A stretch of DNA of 64,000 nt, taken from positions 6,386,001 through 6,450,000 of the forward strand of contig JAULSN010000001.1 of the NCBI GenBank assembly GCA_033439765.1, given 5' to 3'. The stretch is from Lasiosphaeria ovina (lineage: Eukaryota; Ascomycota; Sordariomycetes; Sordariales; Lasiosphaeriaceae). This document shows positions 11,940 through 22,249 of the stretch, piece by piece. Position numbers and translations under genes: made by a program. The notes beneath the pieces were generated by a model. That model was not told where the DNA came from, searched no databases, and saw only the letters and a program-made list of their open reading frames with translations. Numbering within the stretch: the first letter of the stretch is position 1; every line of letters starts with the position of its first letter.

Positions 11940-13172
11940 ATGCTCCAGACCGTGGTTAACGGAAACGAGTTTCTTGATCTCTCCGGCGTGGAGAGCAAGC
12001 AAGGCGAAAACCCGTATAATGCCCTCATCGATGCTTGTCATGCCCGACCCGTAAGTCTTGCTCTCTGTTCTGTGGGGATGTTGGGCAAAAGCACACAATC
12101 ATGAAGGCAGGGGCTTGATGTCGGGAGAGTTCAGCGCCTCGTGACAGGCGCGAAACCTAAGGATCTCAAAAACGCACAAGAGAGGCCGGAATTGGAGAAA
12201 AGTCAGAGCTGCAAGTTCGAACCAGGCTAACTGTAGCTGCCAGGCTGAGATTCAGTCGCGATATACCGTGCACCGAACAGCCAGGAACTTGCAGCAGCGC
12301 GAGAAGTTCCTGTCGTCCGAGTTTAAGGGGTTGAATCTCGACCCTGTCTTGCTGCGGATCGAGGACCCAGAGAAGCCTGGCTTCCAGGACCCTCGCAACT
12401 GCCTGGTATTTTGGGCCAGGCCGCCGAACCATGTACTGACGCTGGCTTCCCATGTCCAGGCGCTCTTGAAGAATGCTGCTCCAAGTATGTACTACGATTG
12501 GCGGGCTGTTCTTCGAATCAGGACAACGGCTGGCTGACTTGCTTACTCCCCCTAGGCTTGTGGTTGATGCCTCTGCACCGTATACATCTGACTACTCTCG
12601 AGGTCACACACTCGCGGAAGATTGAAGAAATCTCGAGCTTGGTGGCATCTTTGCGGCCCGTCATCTCCGCGTTAACCAACTTCACCTTCACGCACCGATC
12701 TCGACTGGTGAAGCCTCTGGTCTCGTACGACCTCTCAGCCATTGCCCTATCTTTTCTGCCGGCGGCTGGCGAGGAGGTGCTTTCGCCGAAGCAAACGGTC
12801 CACTCGGACGTTCTTGGTGATAACGTGGCCGAAAAGGATGGCTGCTACACATACCATCACCTCCGACGCGATGTCTTTGAGCTGGCGCAGAGTACAGGTG
12901 TGAAGATTGAGTCACGTTACGTGGTGCCAAGCGCGCACATTACTCTTGCTCGTTATGTCAGCCAAGGGGACCATGACACCTTCGCATCGCGGATACAATG
13001 GATTGAGGCTATCGAGGGGATTAACAAGTGGCTCGAAGACGAAGTCTGGGACGTAGCTGGCAAAGACTTTCTTGGTGAATGGATTGTTGGACAAGAACGG
13101 GGACTTGACGCTCGCGCCGGCACCCTCTGGTACGGAGGCGGCCGCACCATTATGGTGGGAGAGGGGTTTTGA
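11940..13172 (+). CDS. 2'-5' RNA ligase / cyclic phosphodiesterase-like protein
   Basis: Three exons: 11940-12050, 12244-12484 and 12556-13172, giving 322 aa in frame. The first intron starts GTAAGT and has a GGCTAAC branch-like site; the second starts GTATGT. The protein resembles a widespread fungal family of the 2H phosphoesterase (RNA ligase/cyclic nucleotide phosphodiesterase-like) superfamily. Two H-x-[TS]-like motifs expected of 2H enzymes are visible: HRIHLTTLEV near residue 125 and AHITLARYV near residue 250. The start MLQTVVNG gives the usual FLDLSGVESKQGENPY beginning; an alternative in-frame ATG is at 11895. The cellular role is unknown; RNA-end or cyclic phosphate processing is only inferred from the fold. 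Confidence 0.8.
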
Positions 13173-14328
13173 GTGATCATAGATGGCCGCGACCCTCTAG
13201 TGAAAGCCACGAGAGAAACAAAGGACATCGTTCTAGGCAAATAAATTCCCACAAAGTGAACAAGATGCGGGCATCCATTCCATTACTTATTACCACCAAT
13301 AGGCACCTTACCTTAGGATACCTTACTTATCTTAGGTACTTCCATATCTTAAATGGGCAAGTAAAGTAAGGTTTGTGTCTTAGAAGGTTTGCATTAAAGA
13401 ATATCTAGGTTGGTAAGGTAATTAACATTGGGCGCACCAGGAATCTAGATCAACAAATGAGTACTACACATATACGTACAGTTCTCGTTACACGGTAAAC
13501 GGTAACCTGAGTTACCAGGCTTCAATACGTGAGTAAGGTACTAGTATGTACATTAGGTACAGTACCTTACACTACCTAGTGTAAGGTACCTTAGGGTAGT
13601 CCTCGACCCCCGCTAAATCCCCCAGACTATCTACTGTAGGTGGGTTCTCCAGAGACTTCTCTACTGACTTGGAATTAACTACCAACTACCTTACCTTAGG
13701 TATCCGTACCTAACTCACCTACTTTTCACCCTGTCCCGACTGGTACGACGTTCTCTCTTTCACATCAAGAGGCATTGTCGCCAAATGCGAGCATCCGGCC
13801 GCGCCCACCGCCTTCTAGGATGCAGAGATCCAATGCCTTTCTGTCCTGTCGAATCTGCGAGGACGTTCGCTGACATCCACCGAGCCCGACCTTCGGCCGC
13901 GAACCTCGACCCAAACTGACCTTGAACTTCGAGTCGAGAATTCGGGCCTCGTCTGGACGACCGCTCGCCGACGGCGTGCCTGTCCTCTAATAGCTTCTTT
14001 CTAATTGACCACATATTTTTTGGTTGCTCGCGCCTCGCTCAACGGAATTGAATCCTACGCGCCGACGGCTCCTCAACCCCCTCTTGCTATGGTGGAACAG
14101 CGGTCGGCGTTTTTGGGAGTCTGGATCATCGACAAGCCCGTTGTTCAGGTCCGGCTTGAGGCGTGTTATCTGCAGCTGTGAAGCTGCAACGGAGGAGACT
14201 GAGTGAGGTGAGCCAGGTAATGAAAGGAAGCGAAAGACGAGAAGAAAAAAATACTGGTATCTTGTTAGCTCTGCTCGCGAGCCGCCTTACATCTGTCGCT
14301 CTTTTCGAGCCTAAGCTTCCGTGGTTCC
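13173..14328. other. Intergenic region rich in TACCTTA/GGTAC palindromes
   Basis: No gene. Between about 13300 and 13720 there is a dense run of CCTTACC, TTAGGTAC and GTAAGGTA strings, including a 13-bp perfect inverted repeat with a 2-nt centre (13562-13589). From about 13740 on, the DNA is GC-richer and is probably the promoter and leader of the RasGAP gene. Confidence 0.6.
13562..13589. repeat. 28-bp inverted repeat (13-bp arms, 2-nt centre)
   Basis: The left arm GTACCTTACACTA (13562-13574) is the exact reverse complement of the right arm TAGTGTAAGGTAC (13577-13589), separated by CC. It lies in an intergenic stretch with many related shorter palindromes. Its function is unknown; it could be a protein-binding site, a short hairpin in RNA, or a footprint of a small mobile element. 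Confidence 0.9.
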
Positions 14329-17300
14329 ATGATTGCGCCGCTTTGGATGACTCCTGGTCAACCATTGGCCACCACCGGCGAAATGGACGGGAGGAAGCAC
14401 CAGCTTGGAGGGCCTTTCTTACCCGAGCGCTCGGCACAGAGTACGGCTCTCCCGCCAGTCGCCGAGATGCCCTCGCCGCGCGGCATGGAGAACTGGCCAG
14501 CAAGTAGCCTACGAGACGCCTTCCGACCCATGCCCAACGTGACGAGCACTGTGAGAGCCGTTACACCTGAGCCGTCGGTCGACGTTGTTCCAGATAGTAT
14601 GGGGAGCGGTGTTGCGCAGATATCTCGTGGTGCAACTTCTGCGTCGCCGCAGACCTCGCCGCGGTTGATTCCAGGCGCCGGCGTTACAATGGGGTCCTTG
14701 GGTGGCCGGCGTCAAGGTGCGGTGTTCCACGAGGCGTTTACCGGGTCCCTCGACAGTGCTTCGTCAAGTCCTCCGCCACGCCCCCCGCCGTCATTCAGGC
14801 CTAGAACCCACACCATGGACGGTGCTTTTCGCCAGCAACTTGCCTCTGCTGCCGAGGCACGTCACCGGATGGGCTCCTTCTCATCTTCCGGCTCTCTGCC
14901 AATTTCAGAGGACCTGAGGCTTCCAATGCTTCAGCCGGCCTTTGACCCATATCGATTACCGGATCTCCAGATTCCGATAGCTCCCTCTGCCCCAAAGGAT
15001 AGGAAGACGTCCACAGCGAGGAGTCGCTTGACAAAACGACCCTCATCCCGTCCAACGTCGCCGTTGTCATCCGCCCCTCCGTCGGTCGACTCGTTGCCCT
15101 TACCTATCCCTACTAGCGACGCAAATAAAGTGTTGCTGCTGATGAAAAATTTATGCGGGAGAATGCGCGGCGAGGCTGAGTATCAAAGGGAAGCCAGGGG
15201 CTCTTGGCAAGCTGGAATGTGTTATATTGAGGAGGAAAAGGGGAGCCTGATGTTCGACTCGGGTGAGAGTGGCCCCTTTCACACTCCTCTCATATCAGAC
15301 CTACGAGCTTGCCGGGTGGTTCCGGTAGAACTGCCTGACAAAGATGGCCAATGTCTCGAAATAGCCAGTCCGCACCTCAACCTGGCCCTGTTCTTGCGGC
15401 CGCTAGTTCCCGAGGAGTTGGATTTGTGGCTCGCGGCTTTGCTTTGCTGGCAGCAATTAAGGCCCTCTGGGCCAAAAGTTGCCGGGGCGAGATCACTTAG
15501 CGCAGCCACACCCACAACGCGGTCCGGGATAAAACATCGCGCGTCTTCCTCCGGCCTAAGGGAGGCCGCCATCATCAAGATAGGGAAGGTCATGTTATGG
15601 GACAAAGGCTTCGCCACTTCGCCCCAGGCAATTGTCAAACGGCCATCTACCCGCGACTTGCGGTCGTCGCAAACGTCGTGGAGAAAAGTGTCTTGTATTC
15701 TCCAAGACAACGGGGAGTTCAAGCTAATGACAGACAACGACGTCTCAGTTCTATCCGTCATTGAGCTTTCGCAACTGGCCAGATCGGCCATCCAGCAGCT
15801 TGATAGATCCGTCTTGGACGAGGACTATTGTATCGCAATTTTCCCAATCTACTCGTCAACATCAACCCAGCTGTCGATATTCCGGCCCGTCTATATTTCG
15901 CTCGAGTCCAGAGTGCTGTTTGAAGTATGGTTCGTTCTCCTGAGAGCCTTTACAATCCCCGACGTCTATCGTCTTGATCCTGCAAACGGAGGCCAAGTCT
16001 ATGAGGTGATAGACATCAATGCCGAGCCCGCGGGAGAGACGTTCAGAGTGGAGAAGACAATATCCATCAGGATCACCGAGGCCAAGATTCGCGGCCGAAC
16101 CATGACGTCGGACGGGCCATTGCCGGATCGATATGGCAAAGGCGTTGAGCAAAATCCGCTTATTGGTAACTATTTAGCTGAAGTGATACTGGATGGCGAG
16201 GTGCGCGCTAGGACAACCACCAAGATGGACACAAAGAACCCCTTTTGGCGAGAGGACTGCGAGTTCCATGATCTACCGGCCTCACTGCCCTACCTTTCGG
16301 TGCTGCTAAAAAGAGTTGAAGGCAATCTTGAAACCTTCAGTCATCAACTACAGGCGACCCTAGGGCTGGTGAAAACCGGCGGTCTCACTGAAGTTCTGTG
16401 CGGGTCTGTTGACATACCCCTGCACCAACTGGATCGCGGCAAGGATCACGAACAGTGGCTTCAAGTATATGACGAACGACAGCAGTCGATCGGCTCCATG
16501 CTAGTCAAAGTTCATCACGAGGAGCTTGTTGTGCTGCTCTCCAAGAACTATCAGCCACTGTCCGAACTCCTCCACCGATTTAGCTCCGGCCTAACCGCCC
16601 AAATAACCGAAGCGCTGCCCGGACTCTTGCGTAGGGTCGCCGAGATCTTCCTCAACATCTTTCAGGTCTCTGGCCACGCAACCGAGTGGCTGATGAATAT
16701 GGTCGAAGATGAAATTGATGGCATCGGGAGCCAGGTGGCGATGAGGAAACCGCGATTCAACCAGCGACTCAGGTCTGATGACTCGATTGATTCTACCAGC
16801 GATCGAGAGCAAATCGTCCGCGACATGGGCAAATCACTCCAGGGGGAGGCGAACCTGCTATTTCGGGGCAATTCCTTATTGACCCAGGCCCTGGAGTTCC
16901 AGTTGCGACGCCAAGGCAGAGAGTATCTCCAGGAAACACTGGCCGATAAGATATTGGAAATCAACGAGGCAAATCCCAACTGTGAGGTTGATCCCGGCAA
17001 GCTACAGCCTAGCGACGACATACAGCAGCATTGGACCCAGCTCATCAACTTAACCACCGAGGTTTGGGAATGCATCGCGACTTCTTCTGCCCGGCTTCCT
17101 CCCGAGCTTAGACACGTCCTCAAATATATACGGGCCGTCGCCGAGGACCGCTACGGCGACTTCCTGCGCACCGTCACGTATACATCTGTCTCAGGCTTCC
17201 TTTTCCTCCGTTTCATATGCCCAGCCATCTTGAATCCCAAGCTATTTGGCTTGTTACGCGACCATCCGCGTCCGCGCGCCCAGCGCACCCTAACACTCAT

Positions 17301-18183
17301 TGCCAAGGGACTGCAGGCCCTCGCTAACCTTTCGACGATTGGCAAGAAGGAGATGTGGATGGAGCCCATGAACCGATTTCTCAATGCGCAGCGGCAGTCG
17401 ATCAAGGATTTCCTCGACGGGGTCTGTGCTATTCCAGTTGAGCGCACAAAGCTGACGCTGCCTGCGTCCTACTCGACACCCATCACTATACTAGGCCGCC
17501 TGTCGCCCGTTGCCCGTGAGGGATTCCCTTCGCTGCCTTACCTCGTCGACCACGCCCGGAACTTTGCCGCCCTCGTTAAATTATGGATGGATGCACATCC
17601 CGTCTCTACGAACAGTTCTAGGGTCTACGAAGGCGACCTACTCGAATTCCATAATTTGTGCACTCAGCTCCACCGACGTGCGATGGAGTGCTTTGCCCAC
17701 ATTGAAAACCTTCGCGCGGCTGATAATGCCAGTCAACCAGGAGATGATCCGCTCGGCGTAGCCGATGCAATGGACCGTTTACATTTTGTAAATATGCTCA
17801 ACACGTCACCGTACGGAAACTCTGCTGCCTGGATGGAGAATGAAGCACGTCCACCCGGGTCTTCAGGCAGCGAGGTGGACGAGTCCGGGATCGGAGGCAA
17901 GGAGGCCCGGTCCGGCCGTGAAACGAGCTCCTTACGTCAGGTATCTAGGACCAGTGACATATCGAGCCAGGTTGGGACAGTTCGGAGCCTACGTGCGCGG
18001 AAATTTCTTAGCGGATTCATTCGCAGGACCCGGATGGCGTCGCCGGACCCTGTGGCGGCGTCTTTCCAGGCTACAGCTAAGGGCCGCGACCGTAGCCGGG
18101 ACCAGGAAAGAGAAAAGGGCTGGGAAAAGGCGAGGGACCGCAATGGGGGGCTCGGCTTGCTGGAGCCAAAGCCTCCGCAATAA
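14329..18183 (+). CDS. BUD2: Ras GTPase-activating protein with PH and C2 domains
   Basis: Single exon, 1284 aa. RasGAPs stimulate GTP hydrolysis by Ras/Rap GTPases. Residues 1-290 are Ser/Pro-rich and probably disordered. A PH-like region spans about 295-360 and 415-545. A C2 domain lies near 575-700 (ISIRITEAKIRGRT, KNPFWREDCEFHDLP). The RasGAP domain covers about 770-1090, with the arginine-finger segment LLFRGNSLLTQ near 843-853 and the structural FLRFICPAILNPKLFG near 957-972. The C-terminal 200 residues are polar and basic. The PH/C2/GAP order fits the Bud2/Cla2 type, which acts on the Rsr1/Bud1 GTPase in yeast, and is related to C2-RasGAPs shown to control septin organisation and morphogenesis in filamentous fungi. 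The exact paralogue is inferred. The start is the first ATG of the long frame; a non-coding or short upstream exon is possible. Confidence 0.85.
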   Translation: MIAPLWMTPGQPLATTGEMDGRKHQLGGPFLPERSAQSTALPPVAEMPSPRGMENWPASSLRDAFRPMPNVTSTVRAVTPEPSVDVVPDSMGSGVAQISRGATSASPQTSPRLIPGAGVTMGSLGGRRQGAVFHEAFTGSLDSASSSPPPRPPPSFRPRTHTMDGAFRQQLASAAEARHRMGSFSSSGSLPISEDLRLPMLQPAFDPYRLPDLQIPIAPSAPKDRKTSTARSRLTKRPSSRPTSPLSSAPPSVDSLPLPIPTSDANKVLLLMKNLCGRMRGEAEYQREARGSWQAGMCYIEEEKGSLMFDSGESGPFHTPLISDLRACRVVPVELPDKDGQCLEIASPHLNLALFLRPLVPEELDLWLAALLCWQQLRPSGPKVAGARSLSAATPTTRSGIKHRASSSGLREAAIIKIGKVMLWDKGFATSPQAIVKRPSTRDLRSSQTSWRKVSCILQDNGEFKLMTDNDVSVLSVIELSQLARSAIQQLDRSVLDEDYCIAIFPIYSSTSTQLSIFRPVYISLESRVLFEVWFVLLRAFTIPDVYRLDPANGGQVYEVIDINAEPAGETFRVEKTISIRITEAKIRGRTMTSDGPLPDRYGKGVEQNPLIGNYLAEVILDGEVRARTTTKMDTKNPFWREDCEFHDLPASLPYLSVLLKRVEGNLETFSHQLQATLGLVKTGGLTEVLCGSVDIPLHQLDRGKDHEQWLQVYDERQQSIGSMLVKVHHEELVVLLSKNYQPLSELLHRFSSGLTAQITEALPGLLRRVAEIFLNIFQVSGHATEWLMNMVEDEIDGIGSQVAMRKPRFNQRLRSDDSIDSTSDREQIVRDMGKSLQGEANLLFRGNSLLTQALEFQLRRQGREYLQETLADKILEINEANPNCEVDPGKLQPSDDIQQHWTQLINLTTEVWECIATSSARLPPELRHVLKYIRAVAEDRYGDFLRTVTYTSVSGFLFLRFICPAILNPKLFGLLRDHPRPRAQRTLTLIAKGLQALANLSTIGKKEMWMEPMNRFLNAQRQSIKDFLDGVCAIPVERTKLTLPASYSTPITILGRLSPVAREGFPSLPYLVDHARNFAALVKLWMDAHPVSTNSSRVYEGDLLEFHNLCTQLHRRAMECFAHIENLRAADNASQPGDDPLGVADAMDRLHFVNMLNTSPYGNSAAWMENEARPPGSSGSEVDESGIGGKEARSGRETSSLRQVSRTSDISSQVGTVRSLRARKFLSGFIRRTRMASPDPVAASFQATAKGRDRSRDQEREKGWEKARDRNGGLGLLEPKPPQ

Positions 18184-18644
18184 TAAGATGATTTTATGTA
18201 GTAGCCGCCAGGATATTCATCCGATGGAGAGATACCGAGCAGTTGTCTACCAAAGAAAGTTATATTCCAGGCTTCATCAATTGTGGCAAAAACTGGCCTG
18301 CTGGTTATGTTCAAACCTTTTGCACGTATGATACGAGCCAGTGACAATGCAGTGGGTATCCAGTGCAGCCTGCCTGGCCAAGAAAGACTTGTTTTGGCCA
18401 TTGGTATATTGGTTACTTTGCCTTTATTCTTCCGAATCGGGAAACATCAAGATTTCACCTTTAGCCTCAGTGAGACCCCTTTCACCACGAGCTTCTTTAC
18501 CAAATCCCCCAACCACTCAAAAGATTTTTGACTACGAGGAGTCTCCCTACTAGGTAGCTAAATCCCATAACGAGTGCCGTTTTTAGGTCCTGATGAGCAC
18601 CTGAAAGACAAGGAATATCAAAGAAGTTTTCAGCCTGCAACAGG
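18184..18644. other. Convergent 3' region
   Basis: Between the convergent ends of the RasGAP and cyclophilin-40 genes. It contains only presumed 3' untranslated sequence; no further gene was seen. Confidence 0.55.
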
Positions 18645-19889
18645 TCAAGTGAAGAATTTCTTGTAGGCGGCCTTCTCCTTGGCGATTCTCGCACTTGCCG
18701 CCTTTTTGACAATGGCTAGCTCGTTGGTAATGGCGGCATCTTCTGGTGATAGCTTTTTCGCCTCCTCGAGACTCTTAAGAGCGGCATCCTCATCCTTCAT
18801 GCGCACTTGTGCATAACCCCTCCGGTATAGCGCCTTTGCCCTGTCCTTGTCCGAAACGCCTGGGACGGCAAGTGCATTGTCGGCAGCGCGCACGCACTCA
18901 TCCCACGCTCCCAACTTAAGATTCATAAGCGCTGCATTGCTATTGAGAGTGACGCGCAGAGCATCCAGTTTCTCCTTGGTACCCGACGGTTCATTGTCAA
19001 GTTCTGGGTCCTCGTTGAGATATCGTAGTCCCTTTTGGTATTTGTCAAGCGCCACGCTAAAATCACCGCTCTTGAACGCCTTGTTGCCAAATTCCTTGCA
19101 GCCACTGGCAATTTCGAGAATTTTGTCTGCCACTAGGGGCTTGCCGTCAGTATTCTGGTCTTCAGGGAAGTCTTCGTAGTTGTCGCCGAATGCATCGGGG
19201 ACCCTGGACTCGGCTGCAATGGCGTCGGAGTCCGCGAGCTCGCCACAGTCTGAAATAATTACATCCCGTGTTGGCTTGTCGTTTTGAGTCGTCAGGTTCT
19301 CGATTTGGCGCACGACAGACTTGCCGCTGAGCACTTGGCCAAATACAACGTGCTTGTCATTTAAATGTGGCGTCTCGACAGTCGTGACGAAGAACTGAGA
19401 ACCGTTGGTACCTGCAGTGTGCCAAGAAGTGTGTTAGAAGTCATTTATATGCCATAAAACGAGATTCAAATTCCTTTTGGAGAATGCGCGAGTATTGCAA
19501 GAATTGCGGGTGAAATACTATCACTTACCGGGACCAGCGTTAGCCATAGACAGCAAAAAGGGACGGTCGTGCTTCATTTCGAAGTTCTCGTCTTCAAATT
19601 TGGCGCCGTAGATTGACTCGCCGCCGGTACCGTTGCCGGCAGTGAAGTCGCCGCCTTGGATCATGAACTGCTTGATGACCCGGTGGAATATGGAACCCTT
19701 GTAATGAAGTGGCTTGCCCGTCTTGCCCACCCCCTTCTCACCGGTGCACAAAGCACGGAAGTTCTCTGCGGTCTTCGGCACGACATCGTTGAACAGCTCG
19801 AAGGTGATGCGACCAGCTGGCTTGCCGCCAATGGTGATGTCGAAGAAGACTCGGCTGCGAGCCTGCTTAATTTCCTCGGAAGAAGACAT
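18645..19889 (-). CDS. CPR6: Cyclophilin-40 peptidyl-prolyl isomerase with TPR repeats
   Basis: Two exons on the minus strand (19529-19889 and 18645-19411), 375 aa. The intron begins GTAAGT and ends CTGCAG. The N-terminal cyclophilin domain (about 10-175) has [39 protein letters not shown] with the catalytic Arg and the Phe/Met/Gln core, and the [13 protein letters not shown] substrate-pocket region that spans the splice junction. The divergent loop [17 protein letters not shown] is typical of Cyp40. Residues about 215-375 hold three TPR units ([57 protein letters not shown]). By family it is an Hsp90 co-chaperone and proline isomerase in the cytosol. Length matches Cpr6/Cpr7 and Cyp40 proteins. 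Confidence 0.95.
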
Positions 19890-20501
19890 GTTGACTACTT
19901 CTCGAATTAAGAGACGCTGGATCGGGGTACGTGGAAAGAGAGTCAGGAAGCTGAATTAAGACGTTGGAGGACAGCTAACGTCCCAGGAGGAAGGTGGGGG
20001 GGGCTTAGCTCACTTGTCTAGGCAAGCTTTTAGTCACAGAAGTCTAGAATAGAACTAGTAGAGCTGCCGATCAAGTGTGAAAAGGGGAGGGAAGTTGAAT
20101 GGCACGCTTGACAAGACGAGGGCGATTGATTGAAAGTGTAGGATTATATCCCGAGTCTGAAGAACCGCGGCTTGACGGTCCAACAAGGCTCGAGTCCCAA
20201 CATACGCCCTGTGCGAGGTGGGGAGGTTTCTTGAACCTTCGACGGGAAGGTGGGGCAACCCATTGACGCTAATGTTTGAATGAGGCACCGTCGGCAGGTA
20301 CTGGGTACATGAAATTAATGGGCAAACCAACAGTAGGTAAAGTTTCCAGTACTAATCATCATTTGCAGTATTTTGTTCAGCACATCGGAACTGGACCTCT
20401 CCAAAAGGCCTTCGGGGCCAACAAACACATCTAGCGGTGGGTAGGTAAGCATTTGACGCCTAATACCTGAGGATTGAAGCTGAGCTTATAATTTGACCGC
20501 G
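19890..20501. other. Spacer upstream of cyclophilin-40
   Basis: Promoter and leader of the cyclophilin gene on the minus strand, and the 3' flank of the D-aminoacyl-tRNA deacylase gene, also minus. No separate gene supported. Confidence 0.5.
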
Positions 20502-21269
20502 CTATGGAGAGTCCTTAGATTTGATATTTGGCTGAGGTTGTCCTGCCTTCTTGCTGGCTTGACCTTGATTTGTCGATATTTCCAAGGTGACCTTACTCCG
20601 TATTCCCGTTAGCAAGCTGGGTTCTAGATGAGTGATGTGGAGGGTTCTAACCGGTCCGTCGTTGACTAAAGCAACCTCCATCATGGCTTGAAAGACGCCG
20701 TCCTTCACCTTCTTTGCATCGTAGCCTTCCTGCACCTTGCTGAAGAAATACTGGTACAAGTCTCTGGCCTCTTCCGGCCCTAAGGCCCCGTGGAAGTCGG
20801 GCTTGGTTCCTTTCTTGGTCGAGGCGAGAAGTGTGAACTGGGACACTGTGGACCGCCGTTAGATCCGCTAGGGCGGTAGTAAACTAGTACCACATTCTTA
20901 CCGCAAAGGACTTCGCCATTAATGTCTTGGACACTTCTTTTCCACTGACCCAGGCTGGTTAGGGGAGCGAGCAGTAAGGTGGCATGTTGAGGGATCAAAA
21001 AAAGCTACCATACCCGGCCTCCTTCGTCATCATCCCATAACCTCATCTTCAAGACCTTAGCTGCCATAAATTCGGCGTCTTTCTGGGTATCTCCAGGAGC
21101 CATAGCTGCAAAGACTAAGACGCCTTTGCCGATGGATGACACCAGCTCTTTCTCTACCGTGACTGAGGCTGAGAGCACTCGCTGGAGTATAGCTGCAACT
21201 AAAAGTGAGAATACGGAAAAGCAATGACCTTCCAGACTTGTAAGGCCCACGCAAATACGCACCCTTCAT
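20502..21269 (-). CDS. DTD1: D-aminoacyl-tRNA deacylase (five exons)
   Basis: Removes D-amino acids (and glycine mischarged on tRNA-Ala) from tRNA, a translation proofreading step. Exons on the minus strand: 21263-21269 (only 7 coding nt, ATGAAGG), 21014-21192, 20902-20944, 20652-20845 and 20502-20591. They total 513 nt, or 170 aa, the normal DTD length plus a short tail. The spliced N-terminus reads MKAILQRVLSASVTV. The SQFTLLA motif that lines the active site is assembled across intron 3, and NDGPVTLEIST, containing the GPVT (Gly-cisPro) motif that enforces chirality, is assembled exactly by removing the 60-nt intron 20592-20651. If that intron is kept the motif is destroyed, which supports the model. 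The C-terminal 25 residues are polar. It lies head to head with NOT3. Confidence 0.93.
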
Positions 21270-22249
21270 TTTGGGGGAGGGGTACAATGCCCGTAGATTA
21301 CTCTTCAGAGTTGAGAATGAGTGCTTTCATTATGATGGGAAGTTAAGAGAGGTCGGATTACACGAGGTAGGGATTCCGTAACACACTAGGTAATTACCTA
21401 CACAGCTAGTAATTACCTTACCTGCCTGCCTGTATATTTACACCATCTCCACCCAAGCTGTGTCTTTCAGCTGGAGTTCCCCGTCAGCCCTTCTGACATG
21501 AAGCTAAGATAAAAAGGGACGTGCACGATAATCCCAAAGCACCGGAGCCGCCGTGGAAATTTCTCCCTAGTAAGTCCTCCCGCTGTTAGTATAATATGTA
21601 CTCCGTAGATGCCACGTAAAGAGGAGAATATAGTAATACCGATTGCTGAGTATTTTATTGTGGACTGCAAGAGTTCATTCGTGTCGCTCTTAAGTGTGGT
21701 GACCTGAAGAATGACAGGGCTACAGTGCGGGCTAGGGAAATGGAAGAGTTGATTGGGAGGGGTTGTCTCGCCCCATTTAAGGTCCAGGAGGTGTTAGGAA
21801 CAACGCGTCTTACTGCCTTACGTACTGCCCGTACATGTATACCGTACCTAGAAGGCAGGTAGCCACACGCGGCGAGCCGCAGCCGCGAGCTGGACCTTCT
21901 TTGATTTGGCTTGGCATTCCGATTCAGCAAACAGCCTGGCTCTTTCAACGACAGCCGTGCTTCTGCCATCCGCTACCGTAACCGCCAAAGAGGCAAAACA
22001 GCGCCTGCACTTCAATTTTGTGGCGACCGCTCTCAGGTAATTATATGCGGCGCCTTGCGACGTGCCACAATTTTGTTATTTCCGCGTTTCGAGCTAACGT
22101 GCGAGCTTCGCCAGCGCTCGACCACACAGCCCACTACTTCCACGAGCTTCACCCTAGCCCTTGCTGTCGCAGCGCCACCGAAAGCATATCAGGTCGACCT
22201 TCACCGGGATTCATTTCTCCCCCAAAGGCGGCGGGAGACCACGTACAAG
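21270..22249. promoter_or_regulatory. Divergent promoter region DTD1 / NOT3
   Basis: About 1 kb between two divergently transcribed genes. It contains the perfect 14-bp palindrome TAGGTAATTACCTA (21387-21400) and nearby AATTACCTTACC strings of the intergenic motif family. The right 350 bases, next to NOT3, are GC-richer and likely leader. Promoter function is inferred from position only. Confidence 0.55.
21387..21400. repeat. TAGGTAATTACCTA palindrome
   Basis: Perfect 14-bp palindrome in the DTD1/NOT3 divergent promoter; it uses the same TAGGTA/TACCTA half-sites in opposite order. Confidence 0.95.
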
